Source: Bacteroidota bacterium
Lineage (GTDB): Bacteria > Bacteroidota > Bacteroidia > Bacteroidales > FEN-979
Direction: 5' to 3'
Assembly: GCA_026391805.1 (NCBI GenBank)
Contig: JAPLDJ010000015.1
Location: forward strand, 248,001-312,000
Length of the DNA: 64,000 bases
A model generated the notes under the pieces. It was given only the letters and a program-made list of their open reading frames with translations. It ran no database searches and had not been told where the DNA came from. Each line of letters opens with the position of its first letter. The first letter of the stretch is position 1. The translations under genes and the position numbers were made by a program. Below, piece after piece: positions 24,873 through 34,498 of this stretch.

Positions 24873-26783
24873 TTAGCTGCTCTTTGCCTTTTGCAGGACA
24901 AGAGGAATAATGATTTCCCACGAAGTACCGTTCCCCGGTGAAGAGGTGACCTTTGCGGTACCGTTCAGCAATCTGGCCCGCTCGAAAATATTCATCAGCC
25001 CCATTCCTTTCTTCTCGATCAGGCTGGTATCAAATCCGGGCCCGCTGTCGCTGTATGTCAGGATCATTTCCGTAGCGGTTTTTAGAAATTCAATCCTTAC
25101 GAGGCTCTCCTTTGCATATTTTCCCGCATTGGTTAGGAGTTCTTGCACAATCCTGTAAGAATGGAGAACCACCTCCTCGTTCAGGTCACCGAATTCATCC
25201 GGCATCTCAAGCTCGATCTGCAATCCGACGACTTTCCTTATATCCTCACATTGTCCGAGGATCAGCTCCTCAAATGTGAAATGCTCCAGCGTGGCTTTGT
25301 TCATCCTGTGCGAGATCAGCCGGATGCTCTTTCCCAGCTCCCTTATCTTGCTCTTGATCTCTTCTTTCACATCACTGTCGGGCAGATCGAGGTTTTCGAT
25401 CTCACCGGTTATTCCCATCACGAGCTGGCCTGTGATATCATGCAATTCCCTCGCCGTGCGGCCTTTTTCGTTCTCATCCATTTCTATGATCCGTTTCGCG
25501 GAGGTGATCTGCTGTTTCTGCATTCTTGCCCGGTTGCGCTGTTGCAACCAGAGGATGAGGAAGATGAACCCGATGATGAGGAAGATGGTGATAGTAAGTC
25601 CCAGCCTTGTTTTCTGCAAACGGTTCTGCTCCACCAGGAGTTCCTTTTCCTTATCCTTAATCATAAACTCCTTATTCTTCACATCCAGTAAAACTCCCAG
25701 CAGACGAACCTGTTCCGAAGCCCGTGACTTGTCTGCAGAAGTTCTTTTCTTCATGGCCGTCTTCTGTGCCTCGAAAGCCTCCTTGAAATCACCCTTGCGC
25801 ACCAGGACATCGGCATATGTGTCATATAAGGTCGCGAGCCAGTCGTCGTTCTTTTCCCTCATGGCCAAAGGTATTGCATGGTCGACCAGGCATTCTTCCG
25901 CCCCCTTGATATTTCCCTTATCAAGGTAACTGTATACCATATTATTATAAGCGTTGATCTCGATTTCCCAAAGGTTGTTGGTTTTTGTCAGCTTCAGGGC
26001 TTCATTGAAATAATAGAGTGCGGTATCCGGGTTCGTTGCATTGTACCCTATGTTGACATAGATGTTCGCCAGTCCCTCTATTGATCCTGTACTATTCTTA
26101 AGGTAAGAAATGGCTTCACGGGCCAGTTTTAGCGCCTTGGCGGGATCGTTTTCGAACCTGGCAAGATTTCCCAGGGAGATCCCGATCAGGTTGTTGATCT
26201 TGTACCGTCGGGCAATTCGATTGGCCGAATCGTACATCACCAGGGCAACATCCCGGTTTTTGATGTCCATATGGATATTCCCGAGGATGTTGTAGGCCTG
26301 CGATAGTCTGGAATAGTCTTTCTGCAATTTCGACAGATTGATGCAGGAATCCATCAGCAAAATGGCTGTTTTATAGTCTTTGGCTATATAATACAACAAC
26401 CCGCAGGAAAAGATCAGGAAGGGCCTGGCCGGTTCGTACCGGATGCTGTCGGCAAGCTTTAATGCCTTGTTGTAATATACATAGCTGGAGTCTTTATCCT
26501 TCTGAAAAAAAGCCTGGCCCATCAGCCGGTAACCCCGGATCAGCTCTTCGGGTGTTTTTAGCTTCTGTGCATAGGATAACGCTTTGCGTGCCTGCTTCAA
26601 TGCGAAAGGCGCATTGGTCTCCTTGGTTTCCTGAACAAGGGAATCCAGTTTCCGGATGGAATCCTTCAGAAATACAAGTTTTGAAGGATTAATGGGAACA
26701 GGACCTGCCTTTGATACCATTGGCAAATACCCAACCACGAATCCCAGAAAAACTCCCAGAATCGCCGAGTTTAATAACTTCAT
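24873..26783 (-). CDS. TPR-containing DesK/NarX-type sensor histidine kinase
   Basis: 636 residues. A signal or anchor helix (residues ~6-26) is followed by ~330 residues of tetratricopeptide-like repeats (FQKDKDSSYVYYNKALKLAD, NPDTALYYFNEALKL), a membrane helix near residue 400 (LGLTITIFLIIGFIFLILWL), a short coiled coil, and a HisKA_3 dimerisation domain with phospho-acceptor in ARELHDITGQLV, then an ATPase domain ending GMGLMNIFERARLLNG. The periplasmic TPR sensor is a common Bacteroidetes design; ligand unknown. It pairs with the regulator downstream. Confidence 0.88.
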   Translation of the reverse strand: MKLLNSAILGVFLGFVVGYLPMVSKAGPVPINPSKLVFLKDSIRKLDSLVQETKETNAPFALKQARKALSYAQKLKTPEELIRGYRLMGQAFFQKDKDSSYVYYNKALKLADSIRYEPARPFLIFSCGLLYYIAKDYKTAILLMDSCINLSKLQKDYSRLSQAYNILGNIHMDIKNRDVALVMYDSANRIARRYKINNLIGISLGNLARFENDPAKALKLAREAISYLKNSTGSIEGLANIYVNIGYNATNPDTALYYFNEALKLTKTNNLWEIEINAYNNMVYSYLDKGNIKGAEECLVDHAIPLAMREKNDDWLATLYDTYADVLVRKGDFKEAFEAQKTAMKKRTSADKSRASEQVRLLGVLLDVKNKEFMIKDKEKELLVEQNRLQKTRLGLTITIFLIIGFIFLILWLQQRNRARMQKQQITSAKRIIEMDENEKGRTARELHDITGQLVMGITGEIENLDLPDSDVKEEIKSKIRELGKSIRLISHRMNKATLEHFTFEELILGQCEDIRKVVGLQIELEMPDEFGDLNEEVVLHSYRIVQELLTNAGKYAKESLVRIEFLKTATEMILTYSDSGPGFDTSLIEKKGMGLMNIFERARLLNGTAKVTSSPGNGTSWEIIIPLVLQKAKSS

Positions 26784-26896
26784 GAATATGTATCCCTACC
26801 GCTTAGTGAACAAAGATAAATAAAAACCATCCGATCTGCCCTAAGAATTTGATTTATTTGATAAAGCGGCAAATATTTTCTGCTATTTCAGGAAAA

Positions 26897-28618
26897 TCAA
26901 TGAAGAGAAGGGACTGCATCCAGCAGTGACCAGGTATATTCAGATTCCGGAGCGGAGTAAATGGAATCAGCATCGCCCATCTCTTCAATCTTCCCGTTTT
27001 TCATAACAATTAACCGGTCCGACATAAACCAAACCACTGAAAGATCGTGAGAAATGAACAGGTAGGTAAATCCGAACTCGTTTTTCAGCCGGTTCAGCAG
27101 GTTGAGGATCTGGGCCTGGACTGAAACATCGAGGGCGGATACCGATTCGTCGCAAACAATCAGGCGGGGATTGACGGCCAATGTCCGTGCAATGCAGACC
27201 CGTTGCCGCTGTCCGCCGGAAAATTCATGGGGATACCGGTAAAAATGCTCCCCGGTGAGTCCTACCATTTCGAGTAATTCCATTGCCCTCAGCTTTCGCT
27301 CTTTTGAACCCCGGTATTTTTTCTGGATGATCATCGGTTCCATGATGGCTGCACCAGCCGTCAGCCTGGGATTGAGCGACGAATAGGGATCCTGGAAAAT
27401 GATCTGGAACTCCTGCCGGAATGACCGTAGTTCCGCTTGCGACATCCTGCTGATCTCCCGTCCATCAAAGAGGATCTGCCCCGACCTGGATTCGATCAGC
27501 CGGAGGATACTTCTTCCCAATGTCGTTTTCCCGCACCCCGATTCACCAACGATCCCGAGGGTTTCGCCCGGATATACCTTAAATGAGACCTTGCTGACAG
27601 CCTGAACGAAACGGTCGGGTTTGCCGAAGAATGAATAGTGTGACGGAAATACAGTTTCCAGCTCCCTGACCTCAAGGAGCGGAGGAGCGGAATAGAGTTG
27701 CCGGTGTCGTTCCCGGCGTTCCTCAGCTGTTTCAATTTCAGGGACCGGCCTTGAATTGATCCCTGACTCCATGAACTCTCCGATGGTCGGCAGTATCTTC
27801 AGGCGTTGCCGGGCAGGAGGCCTGCAGCTGAGCAGACCTGCAGTGTAAGGGTGCGAAGGTGAACTGAAAACGGTTTCCGTTTTTCCCGTTTCCACTGCCC
27901 TTCCTTTGTACATTACGAGCACCCGGCCGGCAAATCCTGAAATCAGGGCAAGGTCATGGGTGATGAAAAGGATGCTCATTCCGTGACGCGCCTGGAGCTC
28001 TTTCATCAGCTCGAGGATGGTTTTCTGAACGGTGACATCAAGGGCGGTGGTGGGCTCGTCGGCGATCAGGAGTCCGGGATTGCAGGCCATCGCCATGGCG
28101 ATCATCACCCGCTGTTTCTGACCTCCCGAGAGCTGGTGCGGATAGGATTTCCAGATCTCTTCGGGACGGGGAAGCTTCACCTCCCTGAACCATTCCAGCG
28201 TCTGTTTTTTAGCATCCTGTTTCCCTGCGCCAAGGTGTTTCCGGATGGTCTCGGCAACCTGGAAGCCGCAGGTCAGAACCGGGTTCAGGGAAGTCATGGG
28301 CTCTTGGAAGATGATCCCGATCTCTTTCCCCCTGAAATCCTGCATCTGCCTTTCCGTGAGGGAAAGGAGGGAATGTTCGGTTCCGTAGTTCGACCGGTAC
28401 AGGATTTCTCCGCCTGTGAATTCACCTTCCGGCGAAGGCACCAGGCGAAGGATCGAAAGCGCAGTGACCGATTTTCCTGAACCCGATTCGCCCACGATGC
28501 CGAGGATCTCCCCTTTCCTGACGGAAAAGGAAACATCATCCACCGCAGCAGTGGTCTCCCCTTCCCGGTGAAAAACGACCGACAGGTGATTTATTTCAAG
28601 AATGTTCTCTGTATCCAT
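26897..28618 (-). CDS. Fused two-domain ABC ATPase (DppD-DppF / YejF type)
   Basis: 573 residues holding two complete ABC domains. The first has Walker A GESGSGKS and signature LSGGQKQR, the second GESGCGKT and FSGGQRQR, each followed by a Walker B ADEPTTALD / CDESVSALD and an oligopeptide-binding C-terminal tail. This fusion drives peptide, glutathione or nickel importers of the Opp/Dpp class. No permease or binding-protein gene lies nearby, so the partners are elsewhere. Confidence 0.92.
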   Translation of the reverse strand: MDTENILEINHLSVVFHREGETTAAVDDVSFSVRKGEILGIVGESGSGKSVTALSILRLVPSPEGEFTGGEILYRSNYGTEHSLLSLTERQMQDFRGKEIGIIFQEPMTSLNPVLTCGFQVAETIRKHLGAGKQDAKKQTLEWFREVKLPRPEEIWKSYPHQLSGGQKQRVMIAMAMACNPGLLIADEPTTALDVTVQKTILELMKELQARHGMSILFITHDLALISGFAGRVLVMYKGRAVETGKTETVFSSPSHPYTAGLLSCRPPARQRLKILPTIGEFMESGINSRPVPEIETAEERRERHRQLYSAPPLLEVRELETVFPSHYSFFGKPDRFVQAVSKVSFKVYPGETLGIVGESGCGKTTLGRSILRLIESRSGQILFDGREISRMSQAELRSFRQEFQIIFQDPYSSLNPRLTAGAAIMEPMIIQKKYRGSKERKLRAMELLEMVGLTGEHFYRYPHEFSGGQRQRVCIARTLAVNPRLIVCDESVSALDVSVQAQILNLLNRLKNEFGFTYLFISHDLSVVWFMSDRLIVMKNGKIEEMGDADSIYSAPESEYTWSLLDAVPSLH

Positions 28619-28861
28619 CCGGAATTTTCAGATTACTGCGGTTTTTCAATGATCCGTAAAGATCACGGCCGAATCGGGTAAATATTTTTATTTACCAAAA
28701 ATAACCTATAAAAAGATATATATACAATTCGTCCGGAATAATTTTCTTCCCCTGTATAATGAAACTTTCCGCTTTCCCGCGGCTTGGATTTGCTTCAAAA
28801 AATAATTTCAACAATCCGTATTACTTTTTCTTTTCTGACCGATTAAGCTTAAAACCGGACC

Positions 28862-29551
28862 ATGTCGTTGTTCGATGATTTTATATCGCTGATCTTCCCC
28901 AGGATCTGTGCAGCCTGCGGGAACAGCCTCTGGAAACATGAAGAAACCCTGTGCCTTTCCTGCGAATATCATCTGCCCAGGACGGAATTTCATCTTTCGC
29001 TGGAAAATCCGGTGGGGTCCCTGTTCTGGGGAAGGGTTACCCTTTCGGGTGCAGCCGCTTTTCTCTATTTCCATAAAGGAGGCAAGGTTCAGCGGCTGAT
29101 CCATCAGTTGAAATACAAGGGAAGGAAGGATATCGGCCTCTGCCTGGGAAAGAACTACGGGCAGTTCCTGAAAAATTCACCGTTTTTCAATACAGTGGAA
29201 ATCATTTTACCGGTACCACTTCACCTGAAAAAATTACGGCAGCGGGGGTACAACCAGAGCGAACTGTTCGCAGCCGGACTGGGAGAAGCCATGAATATTC
29301 CTGTAGAAGCAGGATTGTTATACCGCAAAAAGGCAACAGAAACACAGACCAGGAAATCCCGGTTCAGGCGATGGCAGAATGTGGCAGAGGTTTTTGCGGT
29401 CCGGAGCCCGGAAACGCTCGAGATGAAGCATGTCCTGGTGGTGGATGATGTCATCACCACCGGGGCGACCCTGGAATCCTGCATCCTTGCACTTTCCGGC
29501 ATAAAGGGGATCAGGATCAGCGTAGCCGCCATCGCGGTAGCCCCTTTTTAA
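28862..29551 (+). CDS. comF: ComF-family phosphoribosyltransferase-like protein
   Basis: 229 residues. An N-terminal four-cysteine zinc site (CAACGNSL...CLSCEYHLP) precedes a type I PRTase fold with the PRPP motif VLVVDDVITTGATL near residue 195. ComF helps take up single-stranded DNA in competent bacteria. The last four bases overlap the end of the convergent lamin-tail gene. Confidence 0.9.
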   Translation: MSLFDDFISLIFPRICAACGNSLWKHEETLCLSCEYHLPRTEFHLSLENPVGSLFWGRVTLSGAAAFLYFHKGGKVQRLIHQLKYKGRKDIGLCLGKNYGQFLKNSPFFNTVEIILPVPLHLKKLRQRGYNQSELFAAGLGEAMNIPVEAGLLYRKKATETQTRKSRFRRWQNVAEVFAVRSPETLEMKHVLVVDDVITTGATLESCILALSGIKGIRISVAAIAVAPF

Positions 29552-32139
29552 CGTCTTCCTCCCAGCACTGCTGTTTTTTTCAGGCGCCTGATTTTTCCTT
29601 CGGGTTGTACCAGTTCTATTAAAAGGATATAAATTCCAACGGCCGATTTGAGGTTCCGGTCATCACGGCCATCCCAGGTGACGGCATCCTCTGTCGAGAG
29701 AAGCACATTCTTTGACAGGTTCCGGACAAGTTTTCCGGCAGCGTCATAAATGGTAACGCTGGCCTGGTAGCCGGGTTTGTCAAGGGAAAAATGAACCAGC
29801 AGAAGATCGTCTTTCCCGTCATCATCGGGCGTAAATACGGCAGGGGAGAGGCATACGGGGTCCGGGCCGGTTTGTATTGTTAAATATTGTGAATTCTGAT
29901 ACCCCGGTGTGGCAAAACCACAACTCTCTGAAGCGGAATGCCAGTTCCCCGGATCGTCGGAACGGAGCCCCGGGTTTAGCCGTTCCAGCGAAACGCCGTC
30001 AGTTGAAGTCAGCATGACGGAATACATCTGACTTGTATAATGAACAAAGTCGATGACTTCTCCATTGTTGAATTTTGCCAGGGAAACATGCCCGTCATCA
30101 TTCCCCATTGAGGGCATAGATGCCATAAGTATGAATTCTCCGCGGGCCGGACAGCGATATCGTTTCTGGATATCCTGCGGATCACGTGTCAGCACGGTAT
30201 AATCGCCGGCAAAGCTGAGAAAGGATTCAGCGGTGATTATTTTCAGGTCTGTTGCGCTGTTGGTAATGCTGTCGAAACCGCCCAGGACAAGCTGCTGCAG
30301 GTTTATCACTTTGCCGGAGCGGTTGTAAAGCTCAACGAACCGCTCCCCGTCCGATGCAGGATTTGGAAGGATTTCATTGATCACAAGGTCGCCGGGAAGG
30401 ATTGAGTCCGGGATCCCTGCCTTCACGGTTATACTTGTATCGAGCAGGTTTCCGGCACAATCGGAAGGCGGCTGAAGGCATGACAAGGTATAAAGTTGTT
30501 TTTGCTCAAACGGCTTCGTTAGGTTAAGAAGAACTGATGTATATTCCGGACCCTCTGGAGTGACGCCTGCAGGAGCGCAGGTACTGTCGTTGATCCGCCA
30601 GCGGTCTGTGCTTGCCAGTGTGATGCTGTCCATGGATTCGGAAAAGAGAACTTCCAGCAGGCTGTCGGAAAGCAATCGTGTCCGCTCCATAAAAGGTTTT
30701 ACTGTATCCGGATTTGACGCATGGACCGAATTGATGCTTCCCGGCGTTCCGCCTTTAACATCAACCGAGACTTTCCAGTTGCCGGTGCACCCGCAGGGAT
30801 TTCCCGGGTCGACCATTTCCAGCGACCAGCCTCCATCCTCTTTGAGCGGATCCCCATACCAGGCCGGGGAGTAGGTAACTGCATGGATCACCTTGCCGGA
30901 GGCATTTCGCAGCACAAGTGCCGTTCCTTCGTTGGAAAGCGTTGTGATGGAAGTAAAAAGGTCAACACAGGGTCCATAATAATTCATCATGACCCCTTTT
31001 GTAAGGATCAGGTAACTTTCCGGGGCGATGGTCACCGCCGGAAAGGTTTTCGTTGTTGAACTGTATTCAAAGCTCCATCCTTTCAGGGAGACCGGAAAAC
31101 GGGTCCGGTTATAAAGCTCGACATATTCGCTTTGCGGAAGCCCGTGTACAGGTTCCGGATCAGCCATGATCTCATCCATCACCACATCATAGGCCTTTTC
31201 ATGATAATTCGAAAACGGCAGGACTTCCGGCACCATTAAATTACCTGAACGATCAGAGATACCGGAAACCGAGAGTGTATCGGAGGCACCTTCCGGAAAC
31301 GGCTGTCCGAAAACCAGGGTTACTTTTGCCCCGTTTGCCGGGTCCGGGGTTGCAGAAACCGGATTCCCGTCCGAACGGGTGGAGTAATTCAGATTGTTTC
31401 CGGCTGAATTGATATCCACATTTTCGGTAAAGACCACTTCGAGGGTGGAAGGATCCGCAAGGGAAAGCGAATCAATCCCCGGTGGAATGGTGTCGGTCCT
31501 GACCGGGCCGGCATAGATCTCATCAAAATAAAATTTGGTTGCATTGCTGCTGGTATAATGACAATAGATTCCGAACCAGGTAGCCGTTTTTACTATGGTA
31601 TCAGGGGCTTCCCCTTCTTCGCTAAAATTCATTCCTCCGCTGTCATCAGTATAAAGCTTCCATATGCCGGTCGAATCATGGATCATTTTTATCCTTAGCG
31701 TATTCGTGGAATGATTGAGGCAGGAATGATCTCCGCGGAAAAGCACGGTCGTCTGATCCCCTGATTGCCGGACAAATGAAAGGCTGTCGTCGCTGCCTCC
31801 AAGCTGGATGTAGTAGCCGTTCAAAGGGCCGTTCAGCAAAGAACAGTCGGAAGCCAGGTAGATCCTCGCAAAATTGTTGACCGATGTGTTGAACGACAAT
31901 TTGACCCAGATGCTCCATTCACTTTTCAGGATGAAGTTGCTTTGGGTAACCAGCACGGATGTATCGGCACCGGTTGAAACAAGGTGCAGTTGTTTTGCGG
32001 TATTCACCTCGAATTTTAACGTATCCCCCGTCCAGGAAGGATTGTGCGTAAAATCCCCATCCGTGAAATCATCGCTGAACTGGGCTGAAGCTTTGATCAC
32101 AAGCATCAGCAGGGCCAGTATTAAAATTTGTTTCTGCAT
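29548..32139 (-). CDS. Secreted lamin-tail-domain protein with C-terminal gliding/FlgD-like sorting region
   Basis: 863 residues from ATG 32139, which has an AAGGAG box ten bases upstream; the earlier in-frame start at 32163 is rejected. A signal peptide ends near KASAQ. A LamG/jelly-roll-like region comes first, then Ig-like segments (DSLSLADPSTLEVVFTENVD; a second near MERTRLLSDSLLEVLFSESM), and two lamin-tail domains (MDEIMADPEP...EYVELYN and INEILPNPASDGERFVELYN). The C-terminus (VFTPDDDGKDD..., GIYILLIEL) resembles CHU_C/FlgD-like ends found on Type 9-secreted proteins. Probably cell-surface; substrate unknown. Confidence 0.82.
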   Translation of the reverse strand: MQKQILILALLMLVIKASAQFSDDFTDGDFTHNPSWTGDTLKFEVNTAKQLHLVSTGADTSVLVTQSNFILKSEWSIWVKLSFNTSVNNFARIYLASDCSLLNGPLNGYYIQLGGSDDSLSFVRQSGDQTTVLFRGDHSCLNHSTNTLRIKMIHDSTGIWKLYTDDSGGMNFSEEGEAPDTIVKTATWFGIYCHYTSSNATKFYFDEIYAGPVRTDTIPPGIDSLSLADPSTLEVVFTENVDINSAGNNLNYSTRSDGNPVSATPDPANGAKVTLVFGQPFPEGASDTLSVSGISDRSGNLMVPEVLPFSNYHEKAYDVVMDEIMADPEPVHGLPQSEYVELYNRTRFPVSLKGWSFEYSSTTKTFPAVTIAPESYLILTKGVMMNYYGPCVDLFTSITTLSNEGTALVLRNASGKVIHAVTYSPAWYGDPLKEDGGWSLEMVDPGNPCGCTGNWKVSVDVKGGTPGSINSVHASNPDTVKPFMERTRLLSDSLLEVLFSESMDSITLASTDRWRINDSTCAPAGVTPEGPEYTSVLLNLTKPFEQKQLYTLSCLQPPSDCAGNLLDTSITVKAGIPDSILPGDLVINEILPNPASDGERFVELYNRSGKVINLQQLVLGGFDSITNSATDLKIITAESFLSFAGDYTVLTRDPQDIQKRYRCPARGEFILMASMPSMGNDDGHVSLAKFNNGEVIDFVHYTSQMYSVMLTSTDGVSLERLNPGLRSDDPGNWHSASESCGFATPGYQNSQYLTIQTGPDPVCLSPAVFTPDDDGKDDLLLVHFSLDKPGYQASVTIYDAAGKLVRNLSKNVLLSTEDAVTWDGRDDRNLKSAVGIYILLIELVQPEGKIRRLKKTAVLGGRR

Positions 32140-32203
32140 GTTCTTTTTCTCCTTAATCGGCAAAAATCGAAAAGGTAATACGGTGGAATTAAAATTCTTC
32201 AGC

Positions 32204-32211
32204 TACCTTTG
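32204..32211 (+). promoter_or_regulatory. -7 element TACCTTTG of the asd gene
   Basis: Exact TAnnTTTG match 31 bases before ATG 32242; it argues for that start and against the upstream TTG at 32209. Confidence 0.45.
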
Positions 32212-32241
32212 TTTCCGATAAACAGATTCTTTAATTTTTCC

Positions 32242-33234
32242 ATGAAAATCGCAGTTGTCGGAGCAACCGGCCTGGTGGGCCGGGAAATGCTGAAAGTCCT
32301 TGAAGAACGTGACCTGGGTTCATTTCTCCTGCTTCCGGTTGCCTCACCAAGATCGGTGGGAACAATCCTTTCCTTTAAAGGCAGGGAATACAGGGTTCTG
32401 ACGCATGAACAGGCCATTGCGGAAAAACCGGATATCGCGGTTTTTTCTGCCGGTGCGGCTGCTTCGCGCGAATGGGCGCCTGCTTATGCCGCTGCAGGAG
32501 CAACGGTCATCGACAACTCTTCAGCCTGGAGGATGAACGATGAAGTGCCCCTTGTAGTTCCGGAGATCAACGGAAATCTGCTTACACGGAACCATAAGAT
32601 CATCTCAAACCCGAATTGTTCCACGATTGGGATCGTGGCTGCGCTTGCACCCCTGCACCGTAAATACAGGATGAAACGCCTCGTGATCTCCACCTACCAA
32701 TCGGTTACCGGTACGGGTATCAGGGCGGTCAGGCAGCTGGAAAACGAGCGTAAGGGGATCCCCGGCGAAAAGGCCTATCCCCATCCCATCGACCTGAATC
32801 TTTTCCCGCATGGCGGGGATTTTCTTCCCGATGGTTATACAACAGAGGAGGTGAAACTGGTAAACGAAACGCGGAAAATTCTTTCAGCGCCTTCCCTTCG
32901 CGTCACGGGGACCGTGGTCCGTGTCCCGGTCATGGGTGGCCATTCAGCGTCTGTAAATGTTGAATTCGAAACCGATCCGGACCCGCAACAGGCGCGTGAA
33001 CTCCTTGCCCGTGCACCCGGGATCATCGTGCAGGACGATCCTGCAAATAACCTCTACCCGATGCCGCTCTATGCCCGGGGAAAAGACGAGGTGTTCGTTG
33101 GCAGGATCCGGAGGGATGAGTCGAACCCGAATACCCTGAACCTTTTTATCGTAACGGATAACCTCCGGAAAGGGGCTGCAACCAATGCCATCCAGATTGC
33201 CCAGTACCTCATCGCCCACGGCCTCCTGAAGTAA
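32242..33234 (+). CDS. asd: Aspartate-semialdehyde dehydrogenase
   Basis: 330 residues. The NADP-binding motif GATGLVGREML opens the protein; the catalytic Cys126 lies in SNPNCSTIG and the QSVTGTGIRAV segment follows. It reduces aspartyl phosphate to aspartate semialdehyde, feeding lysine/diaminopimelate, threonine and methionine synthesis. Length and motifs match the family. The chosen ATG begins directly with the Rossmann strand MKIAVVGATG. Confidence 0.95.
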   Translation: MKIAVVGATGLVGREMLKVLEERDLGSFLLLPVASPRSVGTILSFKGREYRVLTHEQAIAEKPDIAVFSAGAAASREWAPAYAAAGATVIDNSSAWRMNDEVPLVVPEINGNLLTRNHKIISNPNCSTIGIVAALAPLHRKYRMKRLVISTYQSVTGTGIRAVRQLENERKGIPGEKAYPHPIDLNLFPHGGDFLPDGYTTEEVKLVNETRKILSAPSLRVTGTVVRVPVMGGHSASVNVEFETDPDPQQARELLARAPGIIVQDDPANNLYPMPLYARGKDEVFVGRIRRDESNPNTLNLFIVTDNLRKGAATNAIQIAQYLIAHGLLK

Positions 33235-33314
33235 TTATTCATTCCTGATTTTTTTACTCATCTTCTTTGAGAGATTTTGTTCCTTTCGGCAAGAAGCAGG
33301 GAATTGGTCCTGAG

Positions 33315-33367
33315 GACCCCACCCCGTCACCCCTCCCCTTCAAGGGGAGGGGACAGGGGGAGGGGTC
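33315..33367. repeat. GC-rich palindromic intergenic repeat, copy 3
   Basis: Best-preserved copy: CCCCTCCCCTTCAAGGGG at its centre with CCCCACCCC before and CAGGGGGAGGGG after. It lies between asd and the FNR-like regulator gene and could act as the asd terminator. Confidence 0.8.
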
Positions 33368-33416
33368 AAGAAAGATTAATAAAGAACAGAAAGGCCCCTG
33401 TTTTTCATCAATCAGA

Positions 33417-33430
33417 TTGATATTTATCAA
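33417..33430. promoter_or_regulatory. Perfect FNR box TTGAT-ATTT-ATCAA upstream of the Crp/Fnr gene
   Basis: All ten specified bases of the FNR consensus TTGAT-N4-ATCAA match. It is centred about 70 bases before the start point predicted from the -7 element at 33482-33489, a normal activator distance for this family, and suggests autoregulation. Confidence 0.75.
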
Positions 33431-33481
33431 TGAAACTTTGAGAAATATTCATATTTTTTCTGATTTTGTATAACAAATCAG

Positions 33482-33489
33482 TACTTTTG
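33482..33489 (+). promoter_or_regulatory. -7 element TACTTTTG of the Crp/Fnr gene
   Basis: Exact TAnnTTTG; the -33 position shows TCTG (one mismatch). ATG follows at 33528. Confidence 0.5.
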
Positions 33490-33527
33490 CATCTGTGTTA
33501 TGAGGTTGCTAAATCAATCTAACGATA

Positions 33528-34220
33528 ATGGCGAGGTTTATTGAATCACATTCCTGTTTCGATTGTCAGTGCAAAAGTTCGATATTCAATTTCCTCTCTG
33601 AACCTGAACTCGGGCTCATAAATCAAAACCGTTACGAGGTCAGCTTCAAGGCAGGGGAAATTATGTTCAAACAGGGAACACCCTCACCGCACTTTTTATG
33701 CCTGACCTCCGGATTGGCAAAACTTTATATTGAAGGGTACGGAAAAAATCTGATCCTTTCGCTGGTCAGGCCCGTTGAATACATCATGGGGCCTGGCATT
33801 TATACCGATAACCGCCACCATTATTCTGCCGCTGCTGTTGAAGATTCCACGGCATGCCTTGTTGATGTGAATTCGTTTAAGCAGTTGATCCGCACCAATC
33901 CCGATTTTGCCGATGAATTCATCCGGCGGATCAGCATGATGACCATTTTTAATTTTGAGCAGGTTGTAAGTCTCACCCAAAAGCAGATGCACGGTCGGAT
34001 AGCAGATGTCATGTTCTATCTTTCTGAAAAGATCTATACCGGTAATCCGTTTGAAATGACCATTTCCAGGCAGGATCTGGCCGACCTTTCGGGAATGTCG
34101 AAGGAAAGCGCCATCCGGATCCTGAAGGAATTCAAGGATGAAGGCATTCTGCATATTGACGGCAGCACCGTGCATATCCTGAATCCCCAGCAGCTTAAAC
34201 AGATCAGTCAGACAGGCTGA
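33528..34220 (+). CDS. FNR-like Crp/Fnr-family regulator with N-terminal cysteines
   Basis: 230 residues. An N-terminal cluster C10-X2-C13-X-C15 and a Cys at 110 (STACLVDVNSFKQL, aligning with Cys122 of E. coli FNR in VCEIPFETL) could bind a [4Fe-4S] cluster, although the CX2CXC spacing differs from CX2CX5C of E. coli FNR. The cyclic-nucleotide-like barrel (residues ~35-120) is followed by a dimer helix and helix-turn-helix with recognition helix SKESAIRILKEF, keeping the family Glu and Arg that contact the half-site. An exact FNR box lies upstream of it and a near-exact one upstream of the next gene, a multiheme cytochrome. Likely an oxygen-responsive activator of the cytochrome locus (inference). 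Confidence 0.85.
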   Translation: MARFIESHSCFDCQCKSSIFNFLSEPELGLINQNRYEVSFKAGEIMFKQGTPSPHFLCLTSGLAKLYIEGYGKNLILSLVRPVEYIMGPGIYTDNRHHYSAAAVEDSTACLVDVNSFKQLIRTNPDFADEFIRRISMMTIFNFEQVVSLTQKQMHGRIADVMFYLSEKIYTGNPFEMTISRQDLADLSGMSKESAIRILKEFKDEGILHIDGSTVHILNPQQLKQISQTG

Positions 34221-34292
34221 TTCTTTTTCCCTGTAAATCTTTCCTCATTTTTCTCCGATAGCGGATCATTTCCTGAAATCCATGTTTCTCCA

Positions 34293-34306
34293 TTGACAAA
34301 TATCAA
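34293..34306. promoter_or_regulatory. FNR-type box TTGAC-AAAT-ATCAA upstream of the hexaheme cytochrome gene
   Basis: Nine of ten specified bases match TTGAT-N4-ATCAA. A degenerate second copy, TTAAC-AAAT-CTCAA, lies at 34335-34348, exactly 42 bp (four helical turns) downstream and about 73 bases before the predicted start point, the same distance as the box in front of the regulator gene. Confidence 0.65.
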
Positions 34307-34382
34307 TGATCGGTTGATTTTTGTCGTTAATAGATTAACAAATCTCAATATATAAATATACATATCTCATTATATGCAAGGG

Positions 34383-34411
34383 TTGTCGTTATTCTAACTT
34401 CGATATATTTG
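34383..34411 (+). promoter_or_regulatory. Promoter of the hexaheme cytochrome gene
   Basis: TTG at 34383-34385, an 18-base spacer and exact -7 element TATATTTG at 34404-34411, as in the tRNA-Cys promoter. The ATG is at 34499, giving a leader of about 80 bases. Confidence 0.6.
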
Positions 34412-34498
34412 TTTCGAAATTCAATGTGAAATAATTCACCAATAAAATTCGCATTACTCACCTTATTAAAAGAAATTATTAACCAAAACCAAGCTGAT

